Part shown: in pieces, positions 8,042 to 16,766 of the stretch
Layout: each line of letters begins with the position of its first letter
How positions within the stretch are numbered: the stretch's first letter is position 1
From: an uncultured Verrucomicrobiota bacterium
GTDB lineage: Bacteria > Verrucomicrobiota > Verrucomicrobiia > Limisphaerales > UBA9464
DNA: 64,000 nt
Assembly: GCA_903922605.1 (NCBI GenBank)
Contig: CAIXUG010000089.1
Span: forward strand, 32,306-96,305
Direction: 5' to 3'
Program-made: the position numbers and the translations under genes
Notes under the pieces: model-generated
Told to the model about the DNA's origin: nothing
Database searches by the model: none
What the model saw: only the letters and a program-made list of their open reading frames with translations

Positions 8042-8527
8042 TCAATCGGTCCCGTTGGTCTTGATCACCAGCCGGCCCTTTCGCAGGGCGGCCCCATCCT
8101 TCGCCTCATAGCCAACCTCGTACTCCGCGATGAGCTTTCCCTCCTGCTCGTAAATCTTGAACGACGCCCGAGGACCAGTTCCGAACTCCGGGTTCGGCAA
8201 TTGGCAGGAGACCGCATTCGCGCCAACGGCCGCCTGCAGGGTCGGAATCGAGAGCCGGTCAGACCCACTGCGAGTCTCGCCACTACTGGCTACGCCGGCA
8301 TTCCTCTGAATGATCGCGGATTCCATCTTGTACCAGTGGGCTTTTCCCTCCACCGGCGAGACCTGGACCCGGATCTCGAAATCTTCCCGTTCGCCCGATC
8401 GGCTGAAATCCGGGTCGAGCGGCAGGTTGGGAAAAGCGTGTGGGTCGGATTGGCATCCTGAAACCAGAGCGGCACAGCCCATGAGCATCGCAGTAGGCCA
8501 GGCCAGTCCGAAGGTTTTCTTGAACAT
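8042..8527 (-). CDS. Predicted lipoprotein
   Basis: 161 residues with an N-terminal signal and lipobox: basic MFKK, a hydrophobic run, then LVSGC (Cys about residue 25). Another Cys in LMGC could also serve. The mature part is hydrophilic with beta-rich segments (EDFEIRVQVSPVEGKAHWYK). No domain is recognised. It is likely anchored to a membrane on the periplasmic side. It has no obvious operon partner, since the gene to its right has its own AT-rich setting. Confidence 0.7.
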   Translation of the reverse strand: MFKKTFGLAWPTAMLMGCAALVSGCQSDPHAFPNLPLDPDFSRSGEREDFEIRVQVSPVEGKAHWYKMESAIIQRNAGVASSGETRSGSDRLSIPTLQAAVGANAVSCQLPNPEFGTGPRASFKIYEQEGKLIAEYEVGYEAKDGAALRKGRLVIKTNGTD

Positions 8528-8610
8528 GTCCAGAAAATGGGTTCGCTGAGAATGTAAAGAAGACTCGGCGCCTAAGTGAACGTACTAGGCTAGAATCCGA
8601 ATCCAATCGT

Positions 8611-9198
8611 TCAGCATGAGCGAAGCCTTTGTATCTGCTTCTCAAGGAGGCGTGTACGCACAACTATTGTCTCAATTTCCAAAAACATAGCTGCCATCAA
8701 GAAATATAACTTGGCCGTTTCACGAGAGTCGTCCGGTGAGTCGACCGCCCTTCTTTCCTCTTCCGTAAGATCAGTGACTTGGATTAGTTTAACATTGCGC
8801 TTAGTCGCCTGCAAAGCAATGGCTTGCGCACGTAATTCTGGTAAATTGAAACTGACTTCAATTGAGCTATGTGCGGCGGCATTTCGCAACTCACGCATAC
8901 GTTCAAAATCGTCAAACGCTTCTTTGCCAATCAACGCATATGCGCGTCCGATTTTAATCCTGGCGGCAAATGTTGAAAGTGGCGCGTATGCAGAAAACAG
9001 AGAGTCCACCAATTTGGGGGAGGATGACGATACCGACGCGATGTGGTTTCGATGCAGTTCCTCAAGTGCTTCATCGAGTCGTGCTACAGCAAGGATTACG
9101 CAACCCCTGTCTGATTCCTCGAATAACAAACGGAAGTGTTGCACGAATGAGTCTTCGGGAGAGATCTCATTTGCGGGTGCTTTTTTGCGCTGTTTCAC
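8611..9198 (-). CDS. MltR-like (mannitol repressor family) protein
   Basis: 195 residues. GCVILAVARLDEALEEL, then LFSAYAPLSTFAARIKIGRAYALIG and RMRELRNAAAHS match the MltR family (PF05068), an all-helical HEPN-like fold in which R-x-x-R-N-x-x-A-H is the conserved signature. The GTG start overlaps the TGA of the peptidase-like gene upstream (GTGA at 9198-9195), so the two are coupled. Codon use is clearly more A/T-rich than its neighbours, which suggests recent acquisition. In enterobacteria MltR represses mannitol genes, but there are no mannitol genes here, so function is open; a HEPN RNase role is possible. Confidence 0.7.
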   Translation of the reverse strand: MKQRKKAPANEISPEDSFVQHFRLLFEESDRGCVILAVARLDEALEELHRNHIASVSSSSPKLVDSLFSAYAPLSTFAARIKIGRAYALIGKEAFDDFERMRELRNAAAHSSIEVSFNLPELRAQAIALQATKRNVKLIQVTDLTEEERRAVDSPDDSRETAKLYFLMAAMFLEIETIVVRTRLLEKQIQRLRSC

Positions 9199-11126
9199 TT
9201 CGCGTTCGCCTGCTGCTTGGGCGGTTCAGACTTCAGCAGCTCAGCGAGGTTGTAGTGCGTGTAGCGGGTATGGCTTGCGGGGTTCACGGAGTCGGAGTTG
9301 GCCACCCAAAAATCCAGCGTGTCGGGCTCAAAGAGCACGGAGTGGATGTTGGACTTCATGCACACGGGGCGCGTCATCAGGTCGCGCGCGGAATCGGCGT
9401 CGAACTGCCCGGTCCTGGCCTGCACGCGCCTGGCCAGCTCCTCATAGCGGTCGCCGGCGGACATCAGCACGGCGTCCTTGATGGCGTGCGGCAGCCGGGG
9501 GTGCGCCTCGCCGGCGTGGATGACCTCGAAGGTGGTCGGCGTGGCCGCGATACCCACGGCGGTGTGCGCGTTGCCGTCGCTGATGACGTAGTAGTATTCG
9601 CAGGTGCGCGGCGCATCGCGCATGATCGCGATGGCCTCATCGAGCGTGGACGCCTTTTCCATCACCTCACGGATGAGCTGGGCCATGGGTTTGCCATCCC
9701 ACTTGCCTTCGCCGCGCCCGCCCATCTCGCCGATGGAGATGTGTTTGGCGTTCATCGCGGTGACGCTGCCGACAAAGCCGGCGTAGCTGATATCCACCCA
9801 GGCGTTGCCCTGGTCGGGCTGGAAGACAATCACGACGGCGTTGTTCTCCAGGCCGATGCCGCGCATGTAGTCCAGGATGCGCCCGTGATACATGTGGCCG
9901 TCCTTGGTGCTGCTGCCGAGCACGCAGAATCCGGAGCAGTGGAAGAGCTCGGGGAAGAAATTCGCCAGACGCATTTCCTCGGGATCGAGCTTGGCGGCGA
10001 GGGCGATGGCGTCCATTTCGCGGGTGTAACGCGGGTCCACGAACTTGCTGATGCGGGCCTGGCATTCCTCAACCTCGCCGAAGAACCAGCGACCCTTCTC
10101 AAAGCTGCTGCCCACGCCGACGCCGTAAACCACCCGGTTCACGAGGTCACGGATTTCATGCCGCAGCAGGGTCCCATGCTGCTGGCCCATTTCCTCAGGC
10201 GTGCCCTTGAGGAAGAGCACGCGGGTGCCGTCCTGCAATTCCAGCCGGCCCTGGCCATGCGTGGCGACCAGGCGCTTCTCGCCCGTGGCCGGCCCCAGCG
10301 GCTCCACCTTGGTGGTGAGCACTTCGAAGGCAGCCGGAATGAACTTCTTCAAGTGCGACAGGGCGACGCGCTCGACCTTGGCTCCAGCGGGTGCGGGGAT
10401 CTTCCACTGCGCCGCCGGCAGGGCCGCACCCATCCGGAGCTGATGCAGTGCCACGGTCGCCTTCACCCCATCGGGGCCGGCGTAACCGATCCGCACGGGA
10501 AGCGAATCGGTTTCCCGCAGCCACAGCATGAGGGTGAAGTCGGGGAGTTGAAGGACGGCACGGGTTTCGGGCAGCGGTGCCGTCCGGAGGACATGGCATT
10601 TGACGCCTTCGACCTCCGCATCGGGCAGTGACTCCGACTTGAAGACGAACGGGAGCAGGGCCAGCTGCTGCGGGGACAGCGGCAACGTGATCGGCGCCAG
10701 CCGAGACGTGTCGAGGCTGTCCGCCCGAGTGGCGTATTTCTTCACGCCCGGCGCGCCGATGAGGCCGAAGCCTTTCGACGGCTCCCAGATCCACATTTCC
10801 TGTCCGTCACGGCCGAGCTGAAACGCCTCCTTCTCGACCATCCCCGAGAGCCTGAGGCGGTCGGGCGCTTGGAACGCGAGGTCCAGCTTCTGACCGAGCA
10901 GCTCTTTGGGCAGGCCTTGCCCGTCCACCAGTTCCAGAGTGGTGACGAGGGATGCCGGGTTGCTCCCGGGATTGAACAGCGCCACGACCTTGCCGAAGGC
11001 GGTCGCGAAGCGCTGCTGCGCGACATCCGCCGCCGGCGAGCCCGCAGTTTGGGCGGTCACCTGCCAGGCCAGCGCGAGAACAAGCAGGAATTGGGCGAGC
11101 GGTTTCATGGTGGAAAAGATGGTCAT
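9195..11126 (-). CDS. Exported C45-type (acyltransferase-like) peptidase with LolA-like N-terminal domain
   Basis: About 643 residues from ATG 11126; the ATG at 11108 (MKPLAQFLLVLALAWQ) is an alternative. A signal peptide ends at VTAQ. Residues about 30-260 resemble LolA/DUF2092-type lipid-binding proteins (FQAPDRLRLSG, MWIWEPSKGFGLIG). The C-terminal half is a C45 / acyl-coenzyme A:6-APA acyltransferase fold: LFLKGTPEEMGQQHG, then FHCSGFCVLGSSTKDGHMYH, where FCVLG holds the likely N-terminal nucleophile Cys. Such Ntn enzymes self-cleave before that Cys and hydrolyse amides. It acts outside the cytoplasm; the substrate is unknown. The downstream MltR-like gene overlaps its stop. Confidence 0.75.
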   Translation of the reverse strand: MTIFSTMKPLAQFLLVLALAWQVTAQTAGSPAADVAQQRFATAFGKVVALFNPGSNPASLVTTLELVDGQGLPKELLGQKLDLAFQAPDRLRLSGMVEKEAFQLGRDGQEMWIWEPSKGFGLIGAPGVKKYATRADSLDTSRLAPITLPLSPQQLALLPFVFKSESLPDAEVEGVKCHVLRTAPLPETRAVLQLPDFTLMLWLRETDSLPVRIGYAGPDGVKATVALHQLRMGAALPAAQWKIPAPAGAKVERVALSHLKKFIPAAFEVLTTKVEPLGPATGEKRLVATHGQGRLELQDGTRVLFLKGTPEEMGQQHGTLLRHEIRDLVNRVVYGVGVGSSFEKGRWFFGEVEECQARISKFVDPRYTREMDAIALAAKLDPEEMRLANFFPELFHCSGFCVLGSSTKDGHMYHGRILDYMRGIGLENNAVVIVFQPDQGNAWVDISYAGFVGSVTAMNAKHISIGEMGGRGEGKWDGKPMAQLIREVMEKASTLDEAIAIMRDAPRTCEYYYVISDGNAHTAVGIAATPTTFEVIHAGEAHPRLPHAIKDAVLMSAGDRYEELARRVQARTGQFDADSARDLMTRPVCMKSNIHSVLFEPDTLDFWVANSDSVNPASHTRYTHYNLAELLKSEPPKQQANAK

Positions 11127-11480
11127 GGGCAGAAGACCATACCCGCGGTGACATTCAAGGCTGGGAAACGAAGAACAGCGAATGGCGGACGAGGGACGCA
11201 ATTGAATCCCGTAGTCAGCCCTCCAAAACCCGGCCCACGGTGGGGCGAGCGTCCTCGCGAGCCGAGGCGGCCTTGGTCTGGGGCGGCCCGGCTCGCGAGC
11301 ACGCTCGCCGCACCGAGTTTCCTTTGCCTGCAACGCATCGCCCGGTTCGCCGTTCGCTGTTTCTTCAGTTCCCCGGTGTCCTCAGCCACCAGAAAAAACC
11401 GTTCCCATCCGCAAATCGGTCGCTTAGCGTTCCCGCTCGTTCGGCTCGTGCCGCACTGAACCAGAACCCGTTACCGTTTT
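11127..11480. other. Intergenic region with one hairpin repeat
   Basis: A divergent gap between the leftward peptidase gene and the rightward aldolase gene. Its only recognisable structure is the inverted repeat at 11241-11312. Promoters for both genes must lie here, but I cannot assign boxes with confidence. Confidence 0.5.
11241..11312. repeat. REP-like inverted repeat (GGCGAGCGT family)
   Basis: The left arm contains ggcgagcgtcctcgcgagcc (from 11244) and the right arm is its near-complement, ending at 11312. They differ at a few bases and flank a roughly ten-base centre. It would fold into one long hairpin. It lies in the gap between divergent genes. Confidence 0.7.
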
Positions 11481-12446
11481 ATGCCACTGACACATACTCG
11501 CGACCTGTTTGCGAAGGCCCTGAAGGGCAAATACGCCCTCGGCGCTTTCAACGTGAACAACATGGAGCTGCTCCAGGCGATCATTGAAGCCTGCGAAGAG
11601 GAGAAGGCTCCCGTAATGCTGCAAATCTCCAAGGGAGCCCGCGACTACGCCAATCCGGTCTATCTCCGGAAGCTCATCGAGGCCGCCGTCAGCCTCTCGA
11701 CCATCCCCATCGCGGTCCATCTCGATCACGGCGACAGCTTCGAGCTGTGCAAGCAGTGCATCGACGAGGGCTTCACCAGCGTGATGATCGACGCCTCGCA
11801 CGATCCTTTTGAGAAGAACGTCGAAGTCTGCCGCAAGGTCGTGGAGTACGCGCACAAGCACAACTGCGTCGTCGAGGGCGAGCTCGGCATGCTCGTGGGC
11901 GCGCAGCACGATGACGGCGAAGAGGGCGGCGCCTACTCCAAGGGCGGCGCTTACACGCACCCCGACGAGGCCGTCGAGTTTGTGAAGCAGTCCGGCGTGG
12001 ATTCCCTCGCGGTCGCCATCGGCAACAGCCACGGCGCCTACAAGTTCAAGGGCGAACAGCACCTCGATCTCGAGCGCCTCAAGGCGATCAAGAAGGCGCT
12101 GCTTGACGCCGGCATGGGTGACTACCCGCTGGTGCTCCACGGTGCCTCCTCCGTGCCCAAGGACCTGGTGCTGGAGATCAACAAGTACGGCGGCACGATG
12201 GGCGAGGAAACCGCCGGCGTGCCCGAGGCCGACATCGAAATCGCCCGCCGGGTGGGTTGCACCAAGGTGAACATCGACACCGACCTCCGCCTCGCGATGA
12301 CGGCGGCGATTCGCAAGGTGTTCTCCGAGAAGCCGAAGGAATTCGATCCCCGCAAGTACCTCGCCCCGGCCCGCGCCAAGGTGAAGGAGCTCGTCCGCCA
12401 CAAGGTGCGCAACGTCCTCTGCTGCTCCGGTCACGCGTTTGACTGA
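11481..12446 (+). CDS. fba: Class II fructose-bisphosphate aldolase
   Basis: 321 residues, the usual class II length. The Zn-binding His pattern is present: HLDHGD (about residue 80), GNSHGAYK and LHGASSV. VVEGELGMLVGAQHDDGEE supplies the conserved Glu and loop, and TKVNIDTDLRLAM the phosphate site. The reaction is reversible cleavage of fructose-1,6-bisphosphate to dihydroxyacetone phosphate and glyceraldehyde-3-phosphate in glycolysis and gluconeogenesis; a tagatose-type substrate cannot be excluded. It stands alone, followed by a strong terminator. Confidence 0.92.
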   Translation: MPLTHTRDLFAKALKGKYALGAFNVNNMELLQAIIEACEEEKAPVMLQISKGARDYANPVYLRKLIEAAVSLSTIPIAVHLDHGDSFELCKQCIDEGFTSVMIDASHDPFEKNVEVCRKVVEYAHKHNCVVEGELGMLVGAQHDDGEEGGAYSKGGAYTHPDEAVEFVKQSGVDSLAVAIGNSHGAYKFKGEQHLDLERLKAIKKALLDAGMGDYPLVLHGASSVPKDLVLEINKYGGTMGEETAGVPEADIEIARRVGCTKVNIDTDLRLAMTAAIRKVFSEKPKEFDPRKYLAPARAKVKELVRHKVRNVLCCSGHAFD

Positions 12447-12472
12447 GCCGCGGCGCAACCGCGTTTTTCCAG

Positions 12473-12511
12473 ACGGGGCCGGAAGGGAACTTCCGGCCCT
12501 GTTTTCTTTTG
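12473..12511 (+). terminator. Intrinsic terminator after aldolase
   Basis: A GC-rich stem (gggccggaag and its complement cttccggccc, loop ggaa) is followed by TGTTTTCTTTT. It lies about 30 bases after the aldolase stop and fits a rho-independent terminator. Confidence 0.85.
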
Positions 12512-12513
12512 TG

Positions 12514-12653
12514 AGCAGTAACCAGTGATCAGTGAGTCAGTGATCAGTAACCAGACACGACAAAGGCCGATAAGGATGTCGACTCCGGCCTCCGCCTCAT
12601 TGCCCACTGACTCACGGTTCACTGATTACTGACCCACTGATTACTGATTACTG
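12514..12653. repeat. Degenerate CAGTGATCAGT repeat cluster
   Basis: 12514-12556 contains several copies of cagtgatcag/cagtaaccag words. 12603-12653 contains the complementary set (actgattactga repeated). The two blocks face each other around a 45-base unique centre, so the whole can form an imperfect long hairpin. The right block overlaps the 3' end of comF. It looks like an interspersed repeat rather than a gene. Confidence 0.6.
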
Positions 12654-13406
12654 AACGACCTGCCCGCCAAGAACCGCCCTGGCCACCGACCACGCACACA
12701 CCCGCCCCGCCCCCATCTGCCGTAGCGTCCGCGCCACCGCATCGGTGGTTGCCCCGGTGGTCAGCACGTCATCCAACACGATCAGGGCTTCGCCGCTGAG
12801 CTTCGCCTCCGCCTTCGGCGCAAAGGCACGGCGGACATTTTGCACGCGTTCTTCGCGACTCAGCCGGGTCTGGGTCCGGGTGGGCTCGCTCCGGATCACC
12901 AGATCGGTCCTGACGGGCAGCTTCAGCTTCTCGCCCAACTGGCGCGCAAGCCGTTCGGCCTGGTTGAACTCGCGTTCCCGCTGTTTCACCGGATGCAGCG
13001 GCACCGGCACGATCCCCTGCCAACCCCCATCCAGTAGTGCCGGCGCGGCCTCGCGGCATAGCAGGTCGGCCAGAAACGGCTCAAACCACAGCGCCCGGGA
13101 ATATTTGTAGCGGTGGATGACGTCCAGCACGGCCCCTTCGGCCACGGCGGCCGCCCGGGCGGTTTCAAAGTGCAGTTCCCGATCCTGGCAGTTGGCACAG
13201 GTGAACGTATCGGTGATCGCCCCGGCAAAGGTCAGCCCGCAGCGCTCGCAGAAGGGCGGCCGGATGAACCGCACATCGCGCCAGCAACGGGCACACACAT
13301 AGCCCTCGTCCGCCCGCGCCCGCTCCACCCCGCAAAGCTGGCAGCACTCCGGGTAGATGAACCCCAGCACCGGCTCGGCCAGACGGCGTAACGCAGCCAG
13401 ATTCAT
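12648..13406 (-). CDS. ComF-family phosphoribosyltransferase-like protein
   Basis: 252 residues from ATG 13406 (MNLAALRRLAEPVLGF). The N-terminus has a zinc ribbon with pairs CCQLC, CARC, CERC and CANC. Next come the ComF features HRYKYSRALWFEPFLADLL and VPVPLHPVKQREREFNQAERLA. The PRPP-binding loop is ALIVLDDVLTTGATTDA. ComF proteins assist DNA uptake in naturally competent bacteria and are common as orphans elsewhere. The start overlaps the stop of the CPBP protease gene (ATGA), so the two are coupled. A longer in-frame extension to 14222 lies inside the protease gene and is not used. Confidence 0.88.
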   Translation of the reverse strand: MNLAALRRLAEPVLGFIYPECCQLCGVERARADEGYVCARCWRDVRFIRPPFCERCGLTFAGAITDTFTCANCQDRELHFETARAAAVAEGAVLDVIHRYKYSRALWFEPFLADLLCREAAPALLDGGWQGIVPVPLHPVKQREREFNQAERLARQLGEKLKLPVRTDLVIRSEPTRTQTRLSREERVQNVRRAFAPKAEAKLSGEALIVLDDVLTTGATTDAVARTLRQMGAGRVCAWSVARAVLGGQVVQ

Positions 13407-14290
13407 GAGGCCAATGGCGGTTGCGATCGCCAGCGCAGGGCCAGCGGGATCGAAACCAGGGAAAGCACGATCAGGGCTGACCAGCCGTCGTAAAGCTTGG
13501 CCGAACCCCAAAGCGAACCGCTGGCACCCGGTGCTTCCACCGTCAGAAAGCCGTAGGATTTCAGCCAGAAGATCCAGCCGGCATGCAGCCCCATGCCGAA
13601 CCAGAGCGCGCCGGTCCGTTCCCGCGCCCATGCCAGCAGACCTCCCGCCAATGCCAGGGTCAGCAGGCCCGGAAACATCGCCGACGGGTCCATGAAACCA
13701 TGGAGCATCCGCCCCAGCATGAGGAATCCGGTGGTGGCATCGACCTGGATCGGCTCCGGCGGCCGCTCGAAGAAATGCACCAGTGCATACACCCCGCTGC
13801 TCACGGCGGCCGCAAACGCAAAGGAACCCCCGCGCCGCAACGCGCTGAATACGGCCCCGCGAAACAGCAGTTCCTCCAGCACACTCACCAAGAGGGCGGA
13901 ACCCACGGCATTGGCCAGGTGTTTGGCCCATTCGGCAATCGTGTGATCCCCCCGCCACTGGCGGCCGCCAAAAACCAGGGCCGCCACCGCCGCCAAGGCG
14001 AGCGAAACAAAGCCGAAGGCGAGCCCCGACCCGGCTTCCCGCCACCACGGGACTGATCGTTTCCAGCCAATTTCCGCCCAGGACCTCAGTCCGAGTGCCC
14101 GTACCAGCGGCCAGATGCCCGCCAGGGCCAGCACCAGCAGGCAGCGGTTCACGTAGCGGTGGAACGGCTGATGCGCGATGCCCGACCCGGGTGCATAATG
14201 CTGCACCGCCAAATAAACCCATGGCGCGACCGCCGCCGCGCCCAGAAAGACGGCGGCGAGATAGCCGAGCAACGCGCGCAGTGGTTTCAC
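13403..14290 (-). CDS. CPBP-family intramembrane glutamic protease
   Basis: 295 residues with about seven or eight hydrophobic segments. The CPBP (Rce1/CAAX-like) motifs are present: EELLFRG at about residue 142 with the catalytic Glu pair, a downstream SSGVYALVHFFER with His, and GMGLHAGWIF with the last His. Bacterial members cleave membrane-associated peptides or proteins; some confer bacteriocin self-immunity. GTG start at 14290. It is directly upstream of, and coupled to, comF. It is divergent from the protein kinase gene at 14389. The substrate is unknown. Confidence 0.87.
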   Translation of the reverse strand: MKPLRALLGYLAAVFLGAAAVAPWVYLAVQHYAPGSGIAHQPFHRYVNRCLLVLALAGIWPLVRALGLRSWAEIGWKRSVPWWREAGSGLAFGFVSLALAAVAALVFGGRQWRGDHTIAEWAKHLANAVGSALLVSVLEELLFRGAVFSALRRGGSFAFAAAVSSGVYALVHFFERPPEPIQVDATTGFLMLGRMLHGFMDPSAMFPGLLTLALAGGLLAWARERTGALWFGMGLHAGWIFWLKSYGFLTVEAPGASGSLWGSAKLYDGWSALIVLSLVSIPLALRWRSQPPLAS

Positions 14291-14388
14291 CGGGCGGACT
14301 TTACCCGGCCTGGCCTTTCACGGCGAGCGGCGCATTTCCCTTTTGTCATGGAACTGCATCTGCTAGCTACCGCGCGCCTTTTATAGCC

Positions 14389-15210
14389 ATGCCAGTCTCC
14401 GGATCCAAATTGGGGCCCTACACCCTGCACGAGTTGATCAACTCGGGCGGGATGTCGGAAATCTGGCTGGCCACAGACGACGCGGGCCGCTCGTTTGCGG
14501 TCCGGACAATGCTGAACAACTCCACGTTTGCCTTCACCGAGCGGAAGCGTTTCAACACCGGCGCGGAGACCCTGCAAGCCTGCCAGGATGACAACCTCAT
14601 CATCGGCTACGTCGAGCATGGCAAGATCGGCGGCGAGCTGGCGCTGGTCATGGAATATGTGGAGGGCGAGAACCTGAAGCTGCTCATGGGGGCCAATGAC
14701 CCGGTGCTCACCGAGAACATCGCGCAGGTGCTCATCGACTTCGCCTCGGCGATGGAAGTCGTGCACGGCCGCGGCTTCATGCACCTCGACATCAAGCCGG
14801 AGAACGTGCTGCTCACCCGCAATGGCAGCCTGCGGCTGATTGATTTCGACCTGGCCCAGCCGATCCCGAACCCGCCCCGCAAGCTGGACAAGAATCCCGG
14901 CACGCCCGCCTACATGGCTCCCGAACAGCTCTTGCGGCAGCCGGTCGATCACCGGGCCGACATCTGGGCCTGGGGCGTGAGCGCCTACGAACTGCTCACT
15001 TTCAAGAAGCCCTTTCCCGGCGAAAACCCCGACGAGGTGCTGCGTCGCCAGTTGGATCGCAAAGACTTCGTATCCCCGCGCGAGATCAATCCGGATATCC
15101 CCCCGGCACTCGAGAACGTCGTCCTCCACTGTCTGGAAAAGGACATGGCGAAACGATATCCCTACACCAGCAAGCTGGTGCACGAGCTGAAGCAGGGGCT
15201 CTACGTCTGA
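14389..15210 (+). CDS. Serine/threonine protein kinase-like protein (degenerate)
   Basis: 273 residues from ATG 14389 (MPVSGSKLGPYTL). It keeps the Hanks-type fold: a glycine-rich loop NSGGMSEIW (18-26), HLDIKPENVLL with catalytic Asp134, DFD in place of DFG (152-154), and GTPAYMAPEQ. The usual ATP-anchoring Lys of the V-A-x-K motif is Arg39 (FAVRTML). There is no transmembrane or sensor domain. Either activity is low or unusual, or it is a pseudokinase. Upstream in-frame extension into the divergent protease gene is rejected. No target is evident nearby. Confidence 0.85.
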   Translation: MPVSGSKLGPYTLHELINSGGMSEIWLATDDAGRSFAVRTMLNNSTFAFTERKRFNTGAETLQACQDDNLIIGYVEHGKIGGELALVMEYVEGENLKLLMGANDPVLTENIAQVLIDFASAMEVVHGRGFMHLDIKPENVLLTRNGSLRLIDFDLAQPIPNPPRKLDKNPGTPAYMAPEQLLRQPVDHRADIWAWGVSAYELLTFKKPFPGENPDEVLRRQLDRKDFVSPREINPDIPPALENVVLHCLEKDMAKRYPYTSKLVHELKQGLYV

Positions 15211-15285
15211 AGGACGGGCCGGCAAACCCCTCGTTTCGGGATAGCCCCGAAGAAGGTTTGCTGATCATGCTGGGCGGACCTGAAG

Positions 15286-16596
15286 ATGAATTTCCTGTCG
15301 CTTATCGAAGCCAAACGTGATGGCCACGCCCTCTCGCCGCAGCAGCTTCAGGATTTTGTCCACGCCCTGGTCGCCCAAGAGCTGCCGGAATACCAGATCG
15401 CCTCGTTTCTGATGGCGGTTTTCTTCCGGGGTCTGGATGCCACCGAACTGCCGGCGCTCACGCTGGCGATGCGGGATTCCGGTGAAAAGCTGAGCTTCCC
15501 CGAGGATCCCCGGCCGCTCGTGGACAAGCACTCCTCCGGCGGCGTCGGGGATAAGGTCTCCCTGCCCCTGGTGCCCTTGCTGGCGTGCCTGGGCTTCCGG
15601 GTGCCCAGCATCTCCGGCCGCGCCCTCGGGATCACCGGCGGTACCCTCGACAAGCTGGAGTCCATCCCCGGCTTCACCACGCAGCTGCCCCGTCAGCGCA
15701 TCATCGAGCAGGTCCAGTCCCTCGGCCTGGCCATGGCCGGGCAGACGGAGCGGATGGTCCCGGCCGACCGGATCCTATACGCGTTGCGCGATGTGACGGG
15801 CACCGTTCCCAGCCTGCCGCTCATCACCGCCAGCATCCTGTCGAAAAAACTCTCCGAATCGCTCGATGCGCTGGTGCTGGACGTAAAATTCGGCCGGGCG
15901 GCGTTCATGCAGACCAGGGAGGAGGCCCGGGCGTTGGCCCAGGCCATGATCGGGTTGGCCAGCTCCTGCGGGGTCAACACCCGCGCGCTGCTGACCGATA
16001 TGGACACCCCGCTCGGAGAGGCGGCGGGCAACTGGTTGGAAGTTCGCGAATCCGTCGACTGCCTTTCGGGTCATGGGCCCCAGGATCTGCGGGAACTGGT
16101 GGTGGCCTTTGCCGCCCATCTGTTGTTGCAAACCCGCCGCGAAACTTCGCTCGCCGCCGCTCTCGACCGCGCCTCGGCATGCCTGGACTCGGGCCTGCCG
16201 TTGCAGAAATGGGAAGCCATGCTGGCCGCGCAGGGTGCGGATATGCACCGCTACCGGGAATTGCTGGGCCGCGACACCCTTGCCGACACCGTGGTGGAAC
16301 TGCGTGCCGAGCGGGCCGGGTACGTCGCCCGCTGCGATGCCCGCATCATCGGCGAAGCCATCCGCGACTTCGGTGGCGGCCGTCTGAACAAAAACACGGT
16401 GATTCGCCCGGAGGTCGGCGTGGATCAGTTGGCCAAACCGGGACAACGCCTTGAAAAAGGGCATCTAATCGCAAGAATTCATGCGGCAAATAAGGAAGCG
16501 GGTGAGGTGATGTGCCACCGTATCGCCTCGGCGTTTTGCCTGAGCGAGGCAACCGCCCCCGGCCGGTCGCCAATTGCCGAGGTGCTCATGACGTGA
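15286..16596 (+). CDS. deoA: Thymidine / pyrimidine-nucleoside phosphorylase
   Basis: 436 residues, the expected family length. Signature elements are DKHSSGGVGDKVS (phosphate binding, about residues 81-93), SGRALGITGGTLDKLESIPGF, and VLDVKFGRAAFMQTREEA. The enzyme splits thymidine or uridine with phosphate to base and (deoxy)ribose-1-phosphate in cytoplasmic nucleoside salvage. The C-terminal domain (GRLNKNTVIRPEVGVD and KPGQRLEKGHLIARIHA) is complete. Whether it is deoA or pdp type cannot be settled from sequence alone. Purine salvage is also represented in the window by the phosphorylase at 28541. Confidence 0.92.
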   Translation: MNFLSLIEAKRDGHALSPQQLQDFVHALVAQELPEYQIASFLMAVFFRGLDATELPALTLAMRDSGEKLSFPEDPRPLVDKHSSGGVGDKVSLPLVPLLACLGFRVPSISGRALGITGGTLDKLESIPGFTTQLPRQRIIEQVQSLGLAMAGQTERMVPADRILYALRDVTGTVPSLPLITASILSKKLSESLDALVLDVKFGRAAFMQTREEARALAQAMIGLASSCGVNTRALLTDMDTPLGEAAGNWLEVRESVDCLSGHGPQDLRELVVAFAAHLLLQTRRETSLAAALDRASACLDSGLPLQKWEAMLAAQGADMHRYRELLGRDTLADTVVELRAERAGYVARCDARIIGEAIRDFGGGRLNKNTVIRPEVGVDQLAKPGQRLEKGHLIARIHAANKEAGEVMCHRIASAFCLSEATAPGRSPIAEVLMT

Positions 16597-16683
16597 TTCA
16601 AAGGGATGGAAATCATCCATTTGCATGGTTTCAACTGGCCCTTTAATGCGGCCAAAATGAATCGTTTCAAAAATAATTCCCGC

Positions 16684-16713
16684 TTGACCTTATCTAGAAA
16701 TACTGCCTAAATC
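16684..16713 (+). promoter_or_regulatory. Candidate sigma-70 promoter of the PEP-CTERM gene
   Basis: TTGACC at 16684-16689 and TAAATC at 16708-16713 are separated by 18 bases in an unusually AT-rich stretch, about 55 bases before the coding start. The match at -10 is weak. Confidence 0.3.
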
Positions 16714-16766
16714 TTACCAGCTAAAGCCTAAGCGGGCCCGGTTGAGTGCTCCTAACCCATGAACAG

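Noticed and set aside
8970..10631. Long plus-strand frame (553 codons) opposite the C45-like gene
   Set aside because: His/Gly/Ala-rich shadow of a GC-rich gene; the minus strand carries conserved motifs.
12514..12653. CRISPR array suspected from CAGTGATCAGT copies
   Set aside because: Units are not evenly spaced, vary in length, and have complementary orientation; no cas genes are near.
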